Shown piece by piece: positions 32,125-44,300 of a DNA stretch of 64,000 nt. Position numbers and translations under genes: made by a program. Each line of letters begins with the position of its first letter. The stretch's first letter is position 1. This stretch comes from Tetradesmus obliquus (lineage: Eukaryota; Chlorophyta; Chlorophyceae; Sphaeropleales; Scenedesmaceae), in assembly GCA_030272155.1 (NCBI GenBank), contig CP126199.1, positions 5,010,501-5,074,500 on the forward strand, given 5' to 3'. The notes under the pieces are model-generated. The model ran no database searches. It saw only the letters and a list, made by a program, of their open reading frames with translations, and had not been told where the DNA came from.

Positions 32125-33872
32125 TGCAGCTGTTCATAAGCTGTCATATAACAGTTGTTATAACAGCTGGGGTGTTGAAGCAGCATTGATTGCAGCCAGA
32201 TCCAGCTGCAAAATGCAGCCAGGCTGACCAAACTAGGGGAGGGGAGCAGGCGAGGTGGCTTCAGGCGTGTGTGCACAGGCAGTGCAGCAGCAGCGTATGC
32301 AGGCTTGAAACGCGTGCGTGTATTATGCTTAGCTGGGTTCAGCAGAGGCTCTAATGGTGAGACCTGGCTAGAAAAGGTCAGTTTTGCTTTGGATGGCCCA
32401 GGAAGCAATCTGGTGAAGCGTGGGGCGGTGGTACCATTGGACGACATGCCTTTGTTTCAGCTTTGAAGCAGCAGTGGTGCGTTGCTGTGCGCTTGCTGCA
32501 GTGTGCAGGTGGCTGTCTATGTGTGCATTGTACCTAAACAGCATGGTGCAACAGCTTTGTGTGGTTTGGTTTTGACAGCAATTTAAGCACAGCAGGGACA
32601 GGCTGGGCTGGCAGGTCTGCGGGTCAGTTCCTGCGGTGCACAAAGTGTTGGTGGGTTTTGATTGCTGTTGTGACACAGGCAGGTTAAAAATTTGCCCCGG
32701 GCGGCTGTTGCTCAGTAACCGCCATGATGCATTGACCACTTCTGTGCTGCGCGCTGTTCCAAAAAGCAGAGCACTTGTTGGGTCACAGCTGCCACATACA
32801 CACAACAACAAACAGTACCATGTCATAAGTATGGAGTCAGTCTACAGCTATGCTGCGCTGCGTGCGGTTTTGTGTGTGATGTGCTGCATGACACTGATAC
32901 ACAAAAACAGGTGTTGCTGCGACAGCTGGGACAGCAGGCGTGCTACTGAACATGCCCTTTCTGTTGTCTATTACTGCTGCACATCACCAACGTTTGTGGT
33001 GTTGTTGCAGAGCTAGGTGTACGCCAAAAGGTAAGGAACTTGGTATTGCACTTGCATCATGCTGCTGCCAGTGAATTGTTATCTACAGTTGCCTCATCAC
33101 GGCTGGTTGTGCTTGTGGCTTGGCGCATGTAGCACGCGACAGTTGGAAGCACAACCGGGCCTTGCTGCTGCTGTGCATGCGTCCTGTGGTGACTCTGCAA
33201 CGACTGCCCAGCATCAGCTGCAGCCTGTCCCTGGCTGCTGCTGTTGCCAGTCCTCATGCATCGTTTCCGGTTGTGGACACATATGCAGCACAGTCAGCTG
33301 AGCAATGGTGCGCGTATTGTTGTGCTGTACATATGTTGTTACACTGTCGTCTGTTTTGAATCTAGGCGCTGCAGCATGCTGCGCACAGACACACCAACAG
33401 CATTGCGCAGTGTCATCAATGTTGCAGGAGCTGTTGCGGTTGCAGCAGCATCTACACACTTGTTTATACTGAAATGTAGTACAAAACTTACACAAGTCAG
33501 CAAATGGCAGGTAGAAAAAACACTGCTGCAAGTCTGCCGGTACACACTACCTGTGGTCGATGCACTCTGTTTGGCGTACTGCATGTTTTGTTTGGGCACC
33601 TGTTGCTGCGTACTCTGCCGCAGCACCTTCGGTCGCGCTGCATGCTGTGCTTATATTTTGCTGTTATAGCTGCTGCTCAGCAGCGCATGACATGCTTAGC
33701 AGAGGATTCTTTGGGGGTGCACAGTCAGCTGGATGTGCAGCAGACTCTGCTTATGTTGGCAAATGTGTTCTTCAGGTTTGTCGGTTGGTTATTATTTTGT
33801 ATGGTGTAGCTGTGGTCACACCGCACACCTTCTGGTAACTATGACATAATGTGTCGGTGACATTCAGTACCC
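32125..33872. other. intergenic, no gene supported
   Basis: Open frames exist on both strands (for example around 32636-33016 and 33244-33669), but none resembles a known protein or has exon-like structure. Composition is mixed with CTG-rich pieces. This may include the long 3' UTR of the phosphate transporter. Confidence 0.4.
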
Positions 33873-33936
33873 TAACCCCTTTCAAGCTTCCTGAGGAAGC
33901 GCCTCAGTGAGGCGCGATATACAGATAGAGGGGTTA
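33873..33936 (+). ncRNA. compact three-way-junction RNA candidate (hammerhead-like, uncertain)
   Basis: An outer 8-bp stem (taacccct 33873-33880 with aggggtta 33929-33936) encloses two hairpins. One is gcttcc-tga-ggaagc (33886-33900). The other, partly overlapping alternative is gcgcctc-agt-gaggcgc (33899-33915). The string CTGAGGA (33891-33897) followed by that stem and then GATA resembles the CUGANGA-stem II-GAAA core of a hammerhead ribozyme, but the GAAA box is altered and a stem III is barely formed. It may be a decayed ribozyme from a retroelement, or an unrelated structure. Confidence 0.35.
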
Positions 33937-35204
33937 CATGGTGTGTTCATGCGGCGTACGCAAGGAAGGCGCGCTGCACAGGTGGAAAATGTTAAAAATT
34001 CGCGTATGTCTGCTAGTATTGCACGCTCTTGAGCATAAGGCAAGGCGGCGGTCTATCACACAGTGGTTCCCCCGGCCGAAAGGGCCCTTTAAGCGCCTAG
34101 CGCATGCCCACCATGGCCGGGTCGCTTCTGGTAGCCGTCGCCAGTACGAAACTTGCATTTTGCACTTGTGTGCATCCCTTTTGGCGGCCGGCAGCCCCAA
34201 CAAGCCTGTGTGAACCATTGCGCCACCAGCACACCCATATCAAATCTGATCAGTTGTAATAAATTCATTTTCTCGGTGTCAGGAGCGTGAAAAACGAATT
34301 TCAAAAGGCAGAGCCGTGAAAACCGTCACGGAGCTCGGGCTCCCGCCTTTTCTCTAGGGCCCTACGATCACGCGCGACCTGTCACTTTACAAGCATACCA
34401 TAACAACAGTCAAAACTGGATACCAAGATTTCCAAGCACACACAGATTACGCAGGTGACAGGGCACGGAGGGCGGGGCGCAGATGACACTTCGCTGCTGC
34501 GACAACTGAATGCCATTTCTACAATAGTTATATTTTTGACATCTGTAAAATTCCATATTACACCTTGCTACAAGGGATGTGACAGCTGCAGAGTTTTCCG
34601 GGGTCAGCAGGACCCGCCGAGCCGGTCGCGTTGGAGGTCTGCGCTCCGCGGCTATTGCAGCTTAATCGTTTGCTCCCACTTATCTAGTTCTCCGTAGAAT
34701 AGATTTGTCTACACTACACCCCGAACTTGAACCCGAGCAATTGTAACAGGGCTGGCGCCAGCCTGGCGCTGCTGAGCAGTTTGGTGGCGCTACCATGGTG
34801 CAAGCACAAAGATACCCTCTGCACTGCGCAAACCGCTTTGCTGCTGTTGTGCAGCAATCAGAGCCACAGGGCGTAAATCAAACAGCATTCAGCAACTGGC
34901 CCTGCGGCAGCAGGGCCCCTGCCTCCGGGAGGCTGCTGTGCGACACACAATCGCGGAGTTGCATGGGACTTCCCTTGCGGCAAAGTCTGACACCTTAACT
35001 CCAGCGATTTTGTGTAATTACAGCCGGTGCAGCATCCCTATCCACCGTCTGCATCCTGCTGCGCCTGCATCACCTCTGCAGGTGCCTGCTACGTATCATA
35101 CATCCGGGCCGGATGAACACAGCCTGGCGTCGTATACGTGCGAGTGCGCTCCTGCAGCATCATGCGGCGCCTGCGGGCGACTACGAAGCATCTACAGATC
35201 TCAC
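33937..35204. other. gene-poor, compositionally distinct stretch
   Basis: Few CTG repeats and more A/T than neighbouring DNA. No family recognised in the short frames. Together with the structured element just upstream this may be an old mobile-element remnant, but I see no reverse transcriptase, transposase or terminal repeats. Confidence 0.35.
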
Positions 35205-35345
35205 TGCCTGCTGCTTGGCGGGCGCCAGCCGGGCGGGCCAGCGCCGCAAACTGGCCGCACAGGTCGCCGTCCACCACTTCGCGCACGGGGAAGTAGGCGC
35301 CGCGCAGCTGCTGCATCCGCCGCCAGCATGTGGCCTGGTGCAGCT
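35205..35345 (-). pseudogene. SF3B3-like C-terminal exon fragment
   Basis: On the minus strand a short open stretch encodes RGAYFPVREVVDGDLCGQF, close to the highly conserved near-C-terminal segment of the spliceosome subunit SF3B3/SF3b130 (a Tyr-Phe-Pro-Val-x5-Asp-Gly-Asp-Leu-Cys-x-Gln-Phe pattern). An acceptor-like CAG precedes it (about 35313). I found no other SF3B3 exons on either side, so it is probably an isolated duplicated fragment. Boundaries are approximate. Confidence 0.45.
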
Positions 35346-36156
35346 GCGCTTGCCTCAACCAAGCTGGCAACAACGCCGCCGCTGGCTGTGCAGGGGCACC
35401 TGTAGTGCACAGCAGACGGAGCAGCACAGGCAGGTCAGGGCAGGCCTAGCGCTGGCCAGCCACTGCCCCACACCAGATGCACTGGCAGCATGCGCTTCGC
35501 TGCAATCGGCCCACACAACTAAGAAAGCCATCCGCTCAGACATGCTCCTCACCAGCCCAGCGTTGACTGCCAGTGCTTGCGGGAGGACACTTGCGCATCT
35601 GCGCCAGCAGACAGCGTGCAGGACAGCCGTGCCCCCAGGTCAAACATGCAGTTGTCCACTCATGCCTTCCATGACTTCAGCAGCTGCTACACAGACCTAG
35701 ACAGGTCCAGTTCATCCAGACAACTCAGTGTTGGCTGTGCAGCCAGGGATGAACCAACTGGTGCTGTGGAAGCGTTATTGGCGTGCGCTCGAAAGATGCC
35801 GCTGAAATTCAGAATAGCGTTCAAAATCTAATGACAAGGATGTTTTTGCAGGAACATTCGCCGAGCCCAGGCGTTCACACTGTGAACAAGGGTTTTGTGT
35901 TCCAATGTGCTTACCGCCTTTCTCGACTTCAATCCAAGTCCCTGAACTTTTTCGTCGACGGTAGCTTTTATAAAACTGCGACTTGTGTCCCGCTGTCTAT
36001 GAAGTGCTGGAGCAACTGGATAACGCCAGCAACACTCGGACACAGCCTACTCACGGTTTCCTTGCACAGTCATCGTTCAGCAAACTTTTCGATAGCATCC
36101 ACGACAGCTGATTCAAATCAACACGGATCACAACACTTGCTTCCGCTTACGCAGCG
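35346..36156. other. 5' flank of the Rieske oxygenase gene, no gene seen
   Basis: Short frames around 35577-36160 on the plus strand have no recognisable product. The last 350 bp are less repetitive and probably hold the promoter and leader of the gene starting at 36157. Confidence 0.4.
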
Positions 36157-39100
36157 ATGAAGCCAGCCATGCTCCGGGCCCCTGCAACAACAGCATGCAC
36201 CACAACAGCAGTCGCAAGCAGGAACAAAGCATGCACAGCTACATCGCCAGCTGTCAGGCCCCTCAACAGCTTAACATTGTTAGCATGCACGGCTGAACGG
36301 CAGCTGCGCATCCAGAGGAGCGCTGCTGCTGCAAGGCAGGGCGATGCAGCAACCACAGAAAGCACCCTCACAACCGCCAACAGCAGCAGCAGCACCGCCA
36401 CAGCACCACATCCTGTGGCAATACACCACCAGACAGATGAGCATGACACTGCCCCCCAGTCAGTTGCCAAGCCTGCAGCAGCAGCAGCAGAGGCAGAGCC
36501 AGCCAGCCAAGCTGCTGCGCAGCACTTTGACTGGAACAAGCAGTGGTGAGCCAACTCCTCCTTACACCATGCACCTGCGCATTACAGTAAACTACTGGGC
36601 ATCATGCGCATTACACCAAACTACTGCGCAGCACTTTGACAGGAACAAGCAGTGGTGAGCCAACACTTGGTGATGCCGAACACTTGTGCATTGCAGTAGT
36701 TCATCAGGCATCATGTGCCATCTCAGTTGTGCATTGTTGTTTGGAAACAGTCCTGGCAGCAGTTGAGTCACATCACAAAACAAAGATGTGCCAGCGCACA
36801 ACCGATGAACGTCTGTGCATCTGCGATGCGCGCAACCTGTAGCTCTGCTGCCTATGGCCATCACTGTGGCTGTAGCACAAGCACCCCTCTCCCTGCATTC
36901 CTGGCAGCATGTTTTTGCACTCCCTTGCTCTGGCCTCTTGCAATGCGCAGGTACCCCGCGGCGCCCCAGGCGCAGCTGGACCCCTCCAAGCCATGCGCTG
37001 CGCAGCTGCTGCCGCACACGCACACTCACTATACCACCACACCACCTGCCTGCTGCCCTCTTCTCTCCAAACAATGCACAGGTACCCCGTGGCGCCCCTG
37101 GCGCAGCTAGACCCACAAGCAATTTGCTGCGCAGCTGCTCCCGTAACCTGACCACACCACCTGTGCGCTGTGTCCCTGCTGCCCTCTTCTCCCCAAACAA
37201 TGCACAGGTACCCCGTGACGCCCCTGGCGCAGCTGGACCCCTCCAAGCCATGCGCTGCGCAGCTGCTGCCGTAATCTGACCACACCACCTGTGTGCTGCC
37301 TTCTGCTGGCCTTGTTTGATCCATAGGTACCCCGTGGCGCCCCTGGCGCAGCTGGACCCCCCCAAGCCCACTGCTGCTGCTGCCGTGATCTGACCACACC
37401 ACCTGTGCGCTGCCTATTTCTGGCATTGTCTTATGCGCAGGTACCCCGTGGCGCCCCTGGCGCAGCTGGACCCCTCCAAGCCCACTGCTGCTGCTGCTGC
37501 TGCCGTGATCTGACCACACCACCTGTGCGCTGCCTATTTCTGGCATTGTCTTATGCGCAGGTACCCAGTGGCGCCCCTGGCGCAGCTGGACCCCTCCAAG
37601 CCCACTGCTGTGCAGCTGCTGGGACTGGACCTGGTGCTGTGGAGGGACGCGGAAGGCCAGTGGAGGTGGGCATGCATTACGTTGATCTCTCATTGGACTA
37701 ACTTGCTATATTTCTTCGATAAATTCAAAGCTTGATGTTCCAGGCATGAACCTGGTGCTGTGGAGGGACGCGGAAGGCCAGTGGAGGTGCGCATGCACTA
37801 CTTGAATTCATTTGATATCATATGATTCTTGATGACTTGGGCGGGTTGATTCTCTAGTTGGAGAAACCCGAATCAATCCATGAATTTGATGGTTGATGAT
37901 CCAGGCATGGACCTGGTGCTGCGGAGGGACAGCCAGGGGCGGTGGCGGTGGGATGCCACGCAGTGACGCATTTGATTACTGTTCTGTTTCTGACGGACAG
38001 CAATGCTCTGAGGTCCAGCGACAAAGCTTCGAGTCGCCATGCTGATGCTTGGTAGGATTGCTGCTCGAGCTGCGAAGCTGCCTGCTGCACAACCTAGCTC
38101 TTGCTGCTACTGCTACTGCTGCTGCCGTTGCTGCTGCCGTTGCTGCTGCCGTTGCTGCTGCCCCTGCAGGGCCTTCAGGGACTCGTGCCCCCACAGGCTG
38201 GCTCCAATTTCTGCTGCTGTTTATGTTGATGTTTCCTGCTGCTGCTGCTGCTGCTGCTGCCGTTCATGCTGCCCCTGCAGGGCGTTCAGGGACGCGTGCC
38301 CCCACAGGCTGGCTCCCCTCAGTGAGGGCAGGATCGATAGCAGCACTGGCAACCTGTACTGCAACTACCACGGTGGGTGCGGCCAGCACGGTTACTGCAT
38401 TGTAGTGCATGTTACTTGTTCAAAATGGTGATGCTGCAACATCCTGCTTGATGAGCGGACGCGGCTGCCTGCATGTGAGCTGGCACTCTTCTGCAGCCTT
38501 CTGCACTATGCAAAGCCGGCTGTTTGTATCAAACCAATTGGAAGCCACAACTCCGTATGTTGCTGCTCTTCTGTATTGTCTGTTTGCTGTCGTATGCTAT
38601 GCAATCCAACAGGCTGGCAGTTCAACGGCAGTGGCGCCTGCACAGACATCCCGCAGCAGCCAGCAGGCGCCCCGCCCCCAAATGCCAAGCGCAGCTGCGT
38701 CACCTCATACCCTACTGCTGTTTCAGAGCAGCTGCTGTGGGTGTGGGCGGATGCTGGGCCGGATGCAGCAGCGGAGGCGGCAGCAGCACCCCCACGGGGC
38801 ATGGCACCGGAGGTGGACGAGTGAGTACTTGTGCTTTTGAAGGTGAAGGGGCGGGGGTAGTCCCCGATGTTTTACCAAGCGGAACTGCCCAGCTGCTGCA
38901 GTGTTGAGTATGACAGCAGCAGCAGCAGAGGCGGCAGCAGCGCCGCTGCATGGCACGAGTGAGGCCGGGTTTGGCTTTCGCCGAATTGATGGGCAGCTGC
39001 AACAGCAGTGGCAATGATGAACGTGCCTACTGCAGGTCTCAGTGTCAGTCAGCAAAATAGGAAAGTGTGTGGCAGTGAATTCTGGTGTAACACGGGGAGC

Positions 39101-40904
39101 TGCCTCGTTGCACCGCCACGTGGTTTGCTGCTTACTGCACGCCGCATTGTATCATACGCTTCTACCTCCTTGCACTTGGTGATCATGTGGTGTGGTCTGG
39201 TTGCTGCAGGTTTGGCCCGGATGGCTTCTGGAGCACCAAGCTGTTTATGCACGGCAACACCACCCTGGGCAGCTGGTACCAGCGGTGAGGCGCGCTTTTA
39301 GACTTCGACATGCATGGACACCACACACAAGTTTAGGCCATATGTACTTGGGCAGCACGAATACTTTGACAGCTGATGCCAGCGGTGAGATGCTGCTGCA
39401 ATGCATACTTCTCGTGGCAGCAAGGCCGTGCTGTGTCGATGATTCGTGCATGACGACACGATGTTGATCAGCTGGAACCAGCAGTGAGCAGCTGCCACAT
39501 CGCATGCCATGCCTGCACCATGCATCGGTGCCAGGGCTCTGGTTTCATCAACTTCTTAGGTGTTCTGCGGCTTGTACAGCGGCGTCTGAAAGCAGCATAT
39601 GCAGTGCAAGCGCTGCCGCACAGCGTGTGGCGGCTCGCAGGCACACCTGCGCGGTAGGATGCAAGCCTGGCATATGATCCCCCAGGGCACCCATGCCGAA
39701 CAACAACACGCTTGAAGGGTTTAAATAGAGCCTTGCTGCTGATGCGCTGCCCTGCTGCTGCTGCTACCTTGCTGTAACTGCTGCTGCTTCTGTTGCTGCA
39801 GGTACTGCAATGCCTCGTACATTGCAGTCAAGGAGAACGTGTTCAATGGTGAGTCAGCGCAGCTGCTGTAAGGGTGCGATGCACACTGCGCTCTGCTGTG
39901 CTCTGCTGTGTTGTGCTGTGCCATGCTGTGCTGTGCCATGCTGTGCTGTGCCATGCCATGCCATGCTGTGCTGTGCCATGCTGTGTTGTTTGTTAGTGTG
40001 CAGCAGACCTGTTCCATGACAAGGTGCGGCATGAGCACATGCATACATGTGTTACATTCCAGTTTAACGTGGTAAGCTGTGCTTGACTGTGTGACATCTG
40101 CCGCAGACCCCAGCCATGACACGGTGCTGCATCACGGCATGGGGGGCCTCAGCAGGGAGAAGGCGGCGCCAGCAGAGGTGCAGCACTACAGCATGACCGA
40201 CGAAGGATACAGCGTGACGCGGTGAGCAGTGGGGGTGCACTCTAGCCTCATCCTTTGTGCATCTTGCCTTAAGATTGATGCATGGGACGGCAGCGCTACA
40301 GCATGACTGAAGAAGAGTACAGTGTGATGCGATGAGCAGGAGGAGCGCCACAGCATCGTAAGTTGTGCATCTGACAACAGGAGTGGTGATGCAGTGACGC
40401 ATGCTGCATGTAGCATGGTTGTTACACAGCTGTTGTGTGCTTGTCTTTCCAGGCTTAATGCATCCACTGGGCATGTGGTGGCCGACCACACGTGTGTGTG
40501 TGTGTGTGTGGCGTGCGGCGAAACTGTGCTGCTCCTGTTTTCCCAAACAGCTGCTTCACACTTCGTTGGCCCCGTGCTGTGCGTGTAGGCTGAATGCGTC
40601 CACTGGGCGCACTGTGGCCGACCACACGGTCTTCCCCTGCGGCGTACGTGCGCCGCAACTTGCCATAGCTCCAATATATTGTGTGTCCCGCATGCTTTGC
40701 TGCTCAACTTGCCCCTGCTGCATTGCATCTTGTCTGCCTGCAGGCTGAATGCGTCCACTGGGCGCACTGTGGCCGACCACACGCTCTTCCCTTGCGGTGT
40801 GCGGCGCAACTTTGCTGGGGAGCCGCGGGCAGGCGCTGGCGTGGGCTACGTGGTGCCGCTGAGCAAGGGCCGCTGCAACATGGTGAGGCTGCTGCTGCTG
40901 CTGC

Positions 40905-40969
<65 letters not shown>

Positions 40970-41112
40970 GATCGTATGCATGACAACATGTAGCCACAGA
41001 TGCTTGGATGATATCACATCACTTGCATTGAATGCCCTGGATGTCGTGCTGGCAAGTATGCTGCCTTTGACGCTAATATAGTGCCTTGATCAAAGCACGG
41101 TGCCTCAAACAC

Positions 41113-41153
<41 letters not shown>

Positions 41154-41351
41154 ATGACTTCCATCGTGCGCGACCCCAACTTTGCATTTCAGCCCGGGGG
41201 CCTCAAGGGTTTGCTGCTGCTAGCTGAAACCTGCTGCTGCTGCTGCTGCTGCTGCTGCATTGCTGCTGCTGCCAGATGATGGCCATCGTGCGTGACCCCA
41301 AGTTTGCGTTTCAGCCCGAGGGCCTCAAGGGTTTGCTGCTGCTAGCTGAAA

Positions 41352-41390
<39 letters not shown>

Positions 41391-44300
41391 GCCGTTGCTG
41401 CTGTGCTGCCAGATGATCGCCATCGTGCGCGACCCCAAATTTGCATTTCAGCCCGAGGGCCTCAAGGGCCTGCTGTCGCGGCTGCTGCCGCCCACACCCA
41501 ACTGGGTGAACCACATGCTGCTGCATGACGTGGTTGACGCTGACATCACCATGCAGCACGGCCTGGACGTGAACAGGTGTGTGTGGCTTGCAACGATGAC
41601 ATAATGTTGTTGAGTTGGAGTGACTCGGGTGTATAATGATTTGTGATGCTGCAGCACTGCTAGGTTAACACAGATGTCAACATGCAGCACGGGCTGGATA
41701 TGAATATGTGAGAAACTGGGCTCAAGTAGTATCAGCAGAACCACATGTTTTGACTTGCTTCTTGGCAGATGCCATCATGCAGCACAATAGAGCATCAGCA
41801 CTGGCAGGATCGCACAAGCATTGATCCACCATTCTATGACAAAGTTCAAAGAAAGACTGCTACTGCTGCCCATCTGCGACCATGCAGCGCCCATGCCAAG
41901 GGTGCCAGCAGCGCGCAGGGCTACATGCCTGCTGTGGTCGTGGACCAGGGGTCCATTGCATTCATGCAGCCGACACTCTGCTTGGCCTTGCTCTCTGTAT
42001 CCTTTTCGTTCTCTTTGGACTGCTTCTGTCTGCGCATGCGTTTTGCTGCATGCTGCTACATTGCTCTCATCTCCCTGTGCGGCTCGTCTTGCACTGCTCT
42101 TTTACAACCCTGCAGTGCACATGCCAAGGGCGCCAGCAGTGGGCAGGGCTACATGCCCGCGGTGGACGTGGACCAGGGAACCCCTCACAACCATCCAAAT
42201 GGCACTCTGCTTGGCCCTGCTCATCTCATGACTTGCAAGCCATGCTCTCCATTCTTTTTGCTCATCTATCCTGTGCTGCTCTACATTGCTCTGCACTGCT
42301 GCATCCTGCGCTTCCCATATGAAATCATGCAGTGCACACGCCAAGGGCGCCAGCAGCGCTCAAGGCTACATGCCTGCCGTGGGCGTGGACCAGGGGCCCA
42401 TCGCATTCAGGACCTGGCTGCACAAGCATGGCGGGGGCGGGCCCGTGGTGGCAAACATACTGGACCCAACAGGTGCGTGGCTGCAGCATGTTTGCTAGTT
42501 GGTTAGCTGTATCTTGTGCCGGCCTCAATTGCAGTGTCAGCGGCATATGTGGTCCATGCGCCATCTTGTATCTCCGCGGTGGCAAACACACTGGGCCCCA
42601 CAGGTGCGTGGCTGCAGCATTTCAGCAACTGCACGGCTTGCCAGCTTCTGTTGCAGCGATGTGCCATCTTGCACCTTACGGTGACAAACATACTGGACCC
42701 CACAGGTGCGTGCTGACTGCAGGCTGTTTGCATGTACGCTTTTGAAGGCAATCTTTGTGATGCGAGCTGCAGGCAGATGTAGGCCGTGCGCAATGTTGTC
42801 GATGGCATGCACCACACAGTTGTCGTTTCAGGGGCACTGATCGCAGCAGTACCTATTTTGTGACGCAACAACAATCAAACAGTACATCCCACGTGCGCGC
42901 TATAGCACTGACGCTGAAGTATATATGCTTCATTTATTTATATATATTTATGTTGCGTCGCCTTGGCATCAGAACTGAACAATTACATCGCTGGAAACCC
43001 ACAAACGACAGCAAAACCACACCACAAACCACAACCCCAACAGCAGCCAACGAAGAGGGGCGGGTAATTCGACTGACTGGCTGCTGCCTCAAGGGCAGCA
43101 GCCAAGAAGAGGTCGACCACGGCGGCGCACATGTGCGTCGCCCTTGTACAAGGGCTAAGTACAATGCAAGCACTCACTGAACCCTTCAAGAGCTGCACCC
43201 ACCCTCCACCCTGGTGAGCCACGGCTCCTGCCATAAACGCCTTAAAAGGCTAATTATGTTGCGTCGCCTTGGCATCAGAACTAACACCCACACATCCAAC
43301 ACATGCTACCACATGAACAAGTAAGAGGCCTTGCATGCCAACTGCACTGAAGGAGTACGCGCTTAGCAAGCGCCCCATTGAAAACAAGGGCACAACCATG
43401 ACCCATCAGCAAATGCAGGAAGGGTGGTCACGGAGACCGGCTGTGCAAAGCTCCCTCCACAGGAGCCCACAGACTGCGAAAGCCTAAGACCACCGCTGCT
43501 TCCTTGCAGACAACGCCAACCACCTAGCTGCGTGATATGCACCCAAGAGGCCGGCCTGAGAGGTGCATAGTGGTAAACCACGTCTCCAATGCTACCGTCC
43601 CCGGAGGCACGAAGTTCTTGCTTGCACCCACTGAGTGAAGTCCGCCATGCTGCAAGCCACTACCGGCTGACAGCAAGAGACATACCACCTGATGCATCAT
43701 TACCAGCTGGTGGTGGATCCTGACAATTTTGCTGCCTCGAACAACAAAACTGCATCCAGAACAGCCAGCCCCGAAGGATGTTGGAAGCACGCTAAGCACA
43801 CTGCCCGAAGCCTCCAGCTGCCCCTGCTGCTGCTCCAACTTCGGTCACCAAAGCTCCAGCTTCTAAGCGTTTCCGCTAAAGACTGACAGCGTGGGACCCT
43901 AGAATTGGAGGATGGCCGAAGCCACGCGAGGCGTAGATCTCCACAAGCACCAGCACCCTCATCCGCGCGAGTGATGACGCCTAGGCCTAGGCGCTCGACG
44001 TAGGGGAATCTGATCGGGACCTCCTGGATTATCTACGGAGATAAACGCCTAGGGACTGCAGCACATAGCCGTAGGGTGTAGGCCAACTGCTGTCCAGACT
44101 GCTCCGCAGATCCAGCGTGTATCAGTTGAATTCGAATCAACAATCAATATTATTAATTCGACTGACTGGCTGCTGCCTCAAGGGCAGCAGCCAAGAAGAG
44201 GTCGACCACGGCGACGCACAAGGGCTAAGTACAATGCAAGCACTCACTGAACCCTTCAAGAGCTGCACCCACCCTCCACCCTGGTGAGCCACGGCTCCTG

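Noticed and set aside
34060-34240. Possible tRNA in the GC-rich hairpin-like stretch
   Set aside because: No consistent cloverleaf, no A/B box pair.
36940-37665. Six copies read as a real six-repeat protein with alternating short exons
   Set aside because: Only the last copy has a donor and continues the Rieske family sequence; joining earlier rungs would break the domain.
43524-43886. Gag-like or other protein in the interior of the intronic element
   Set aside because: Short frames on both strands without zinc knuckle or any known motif.
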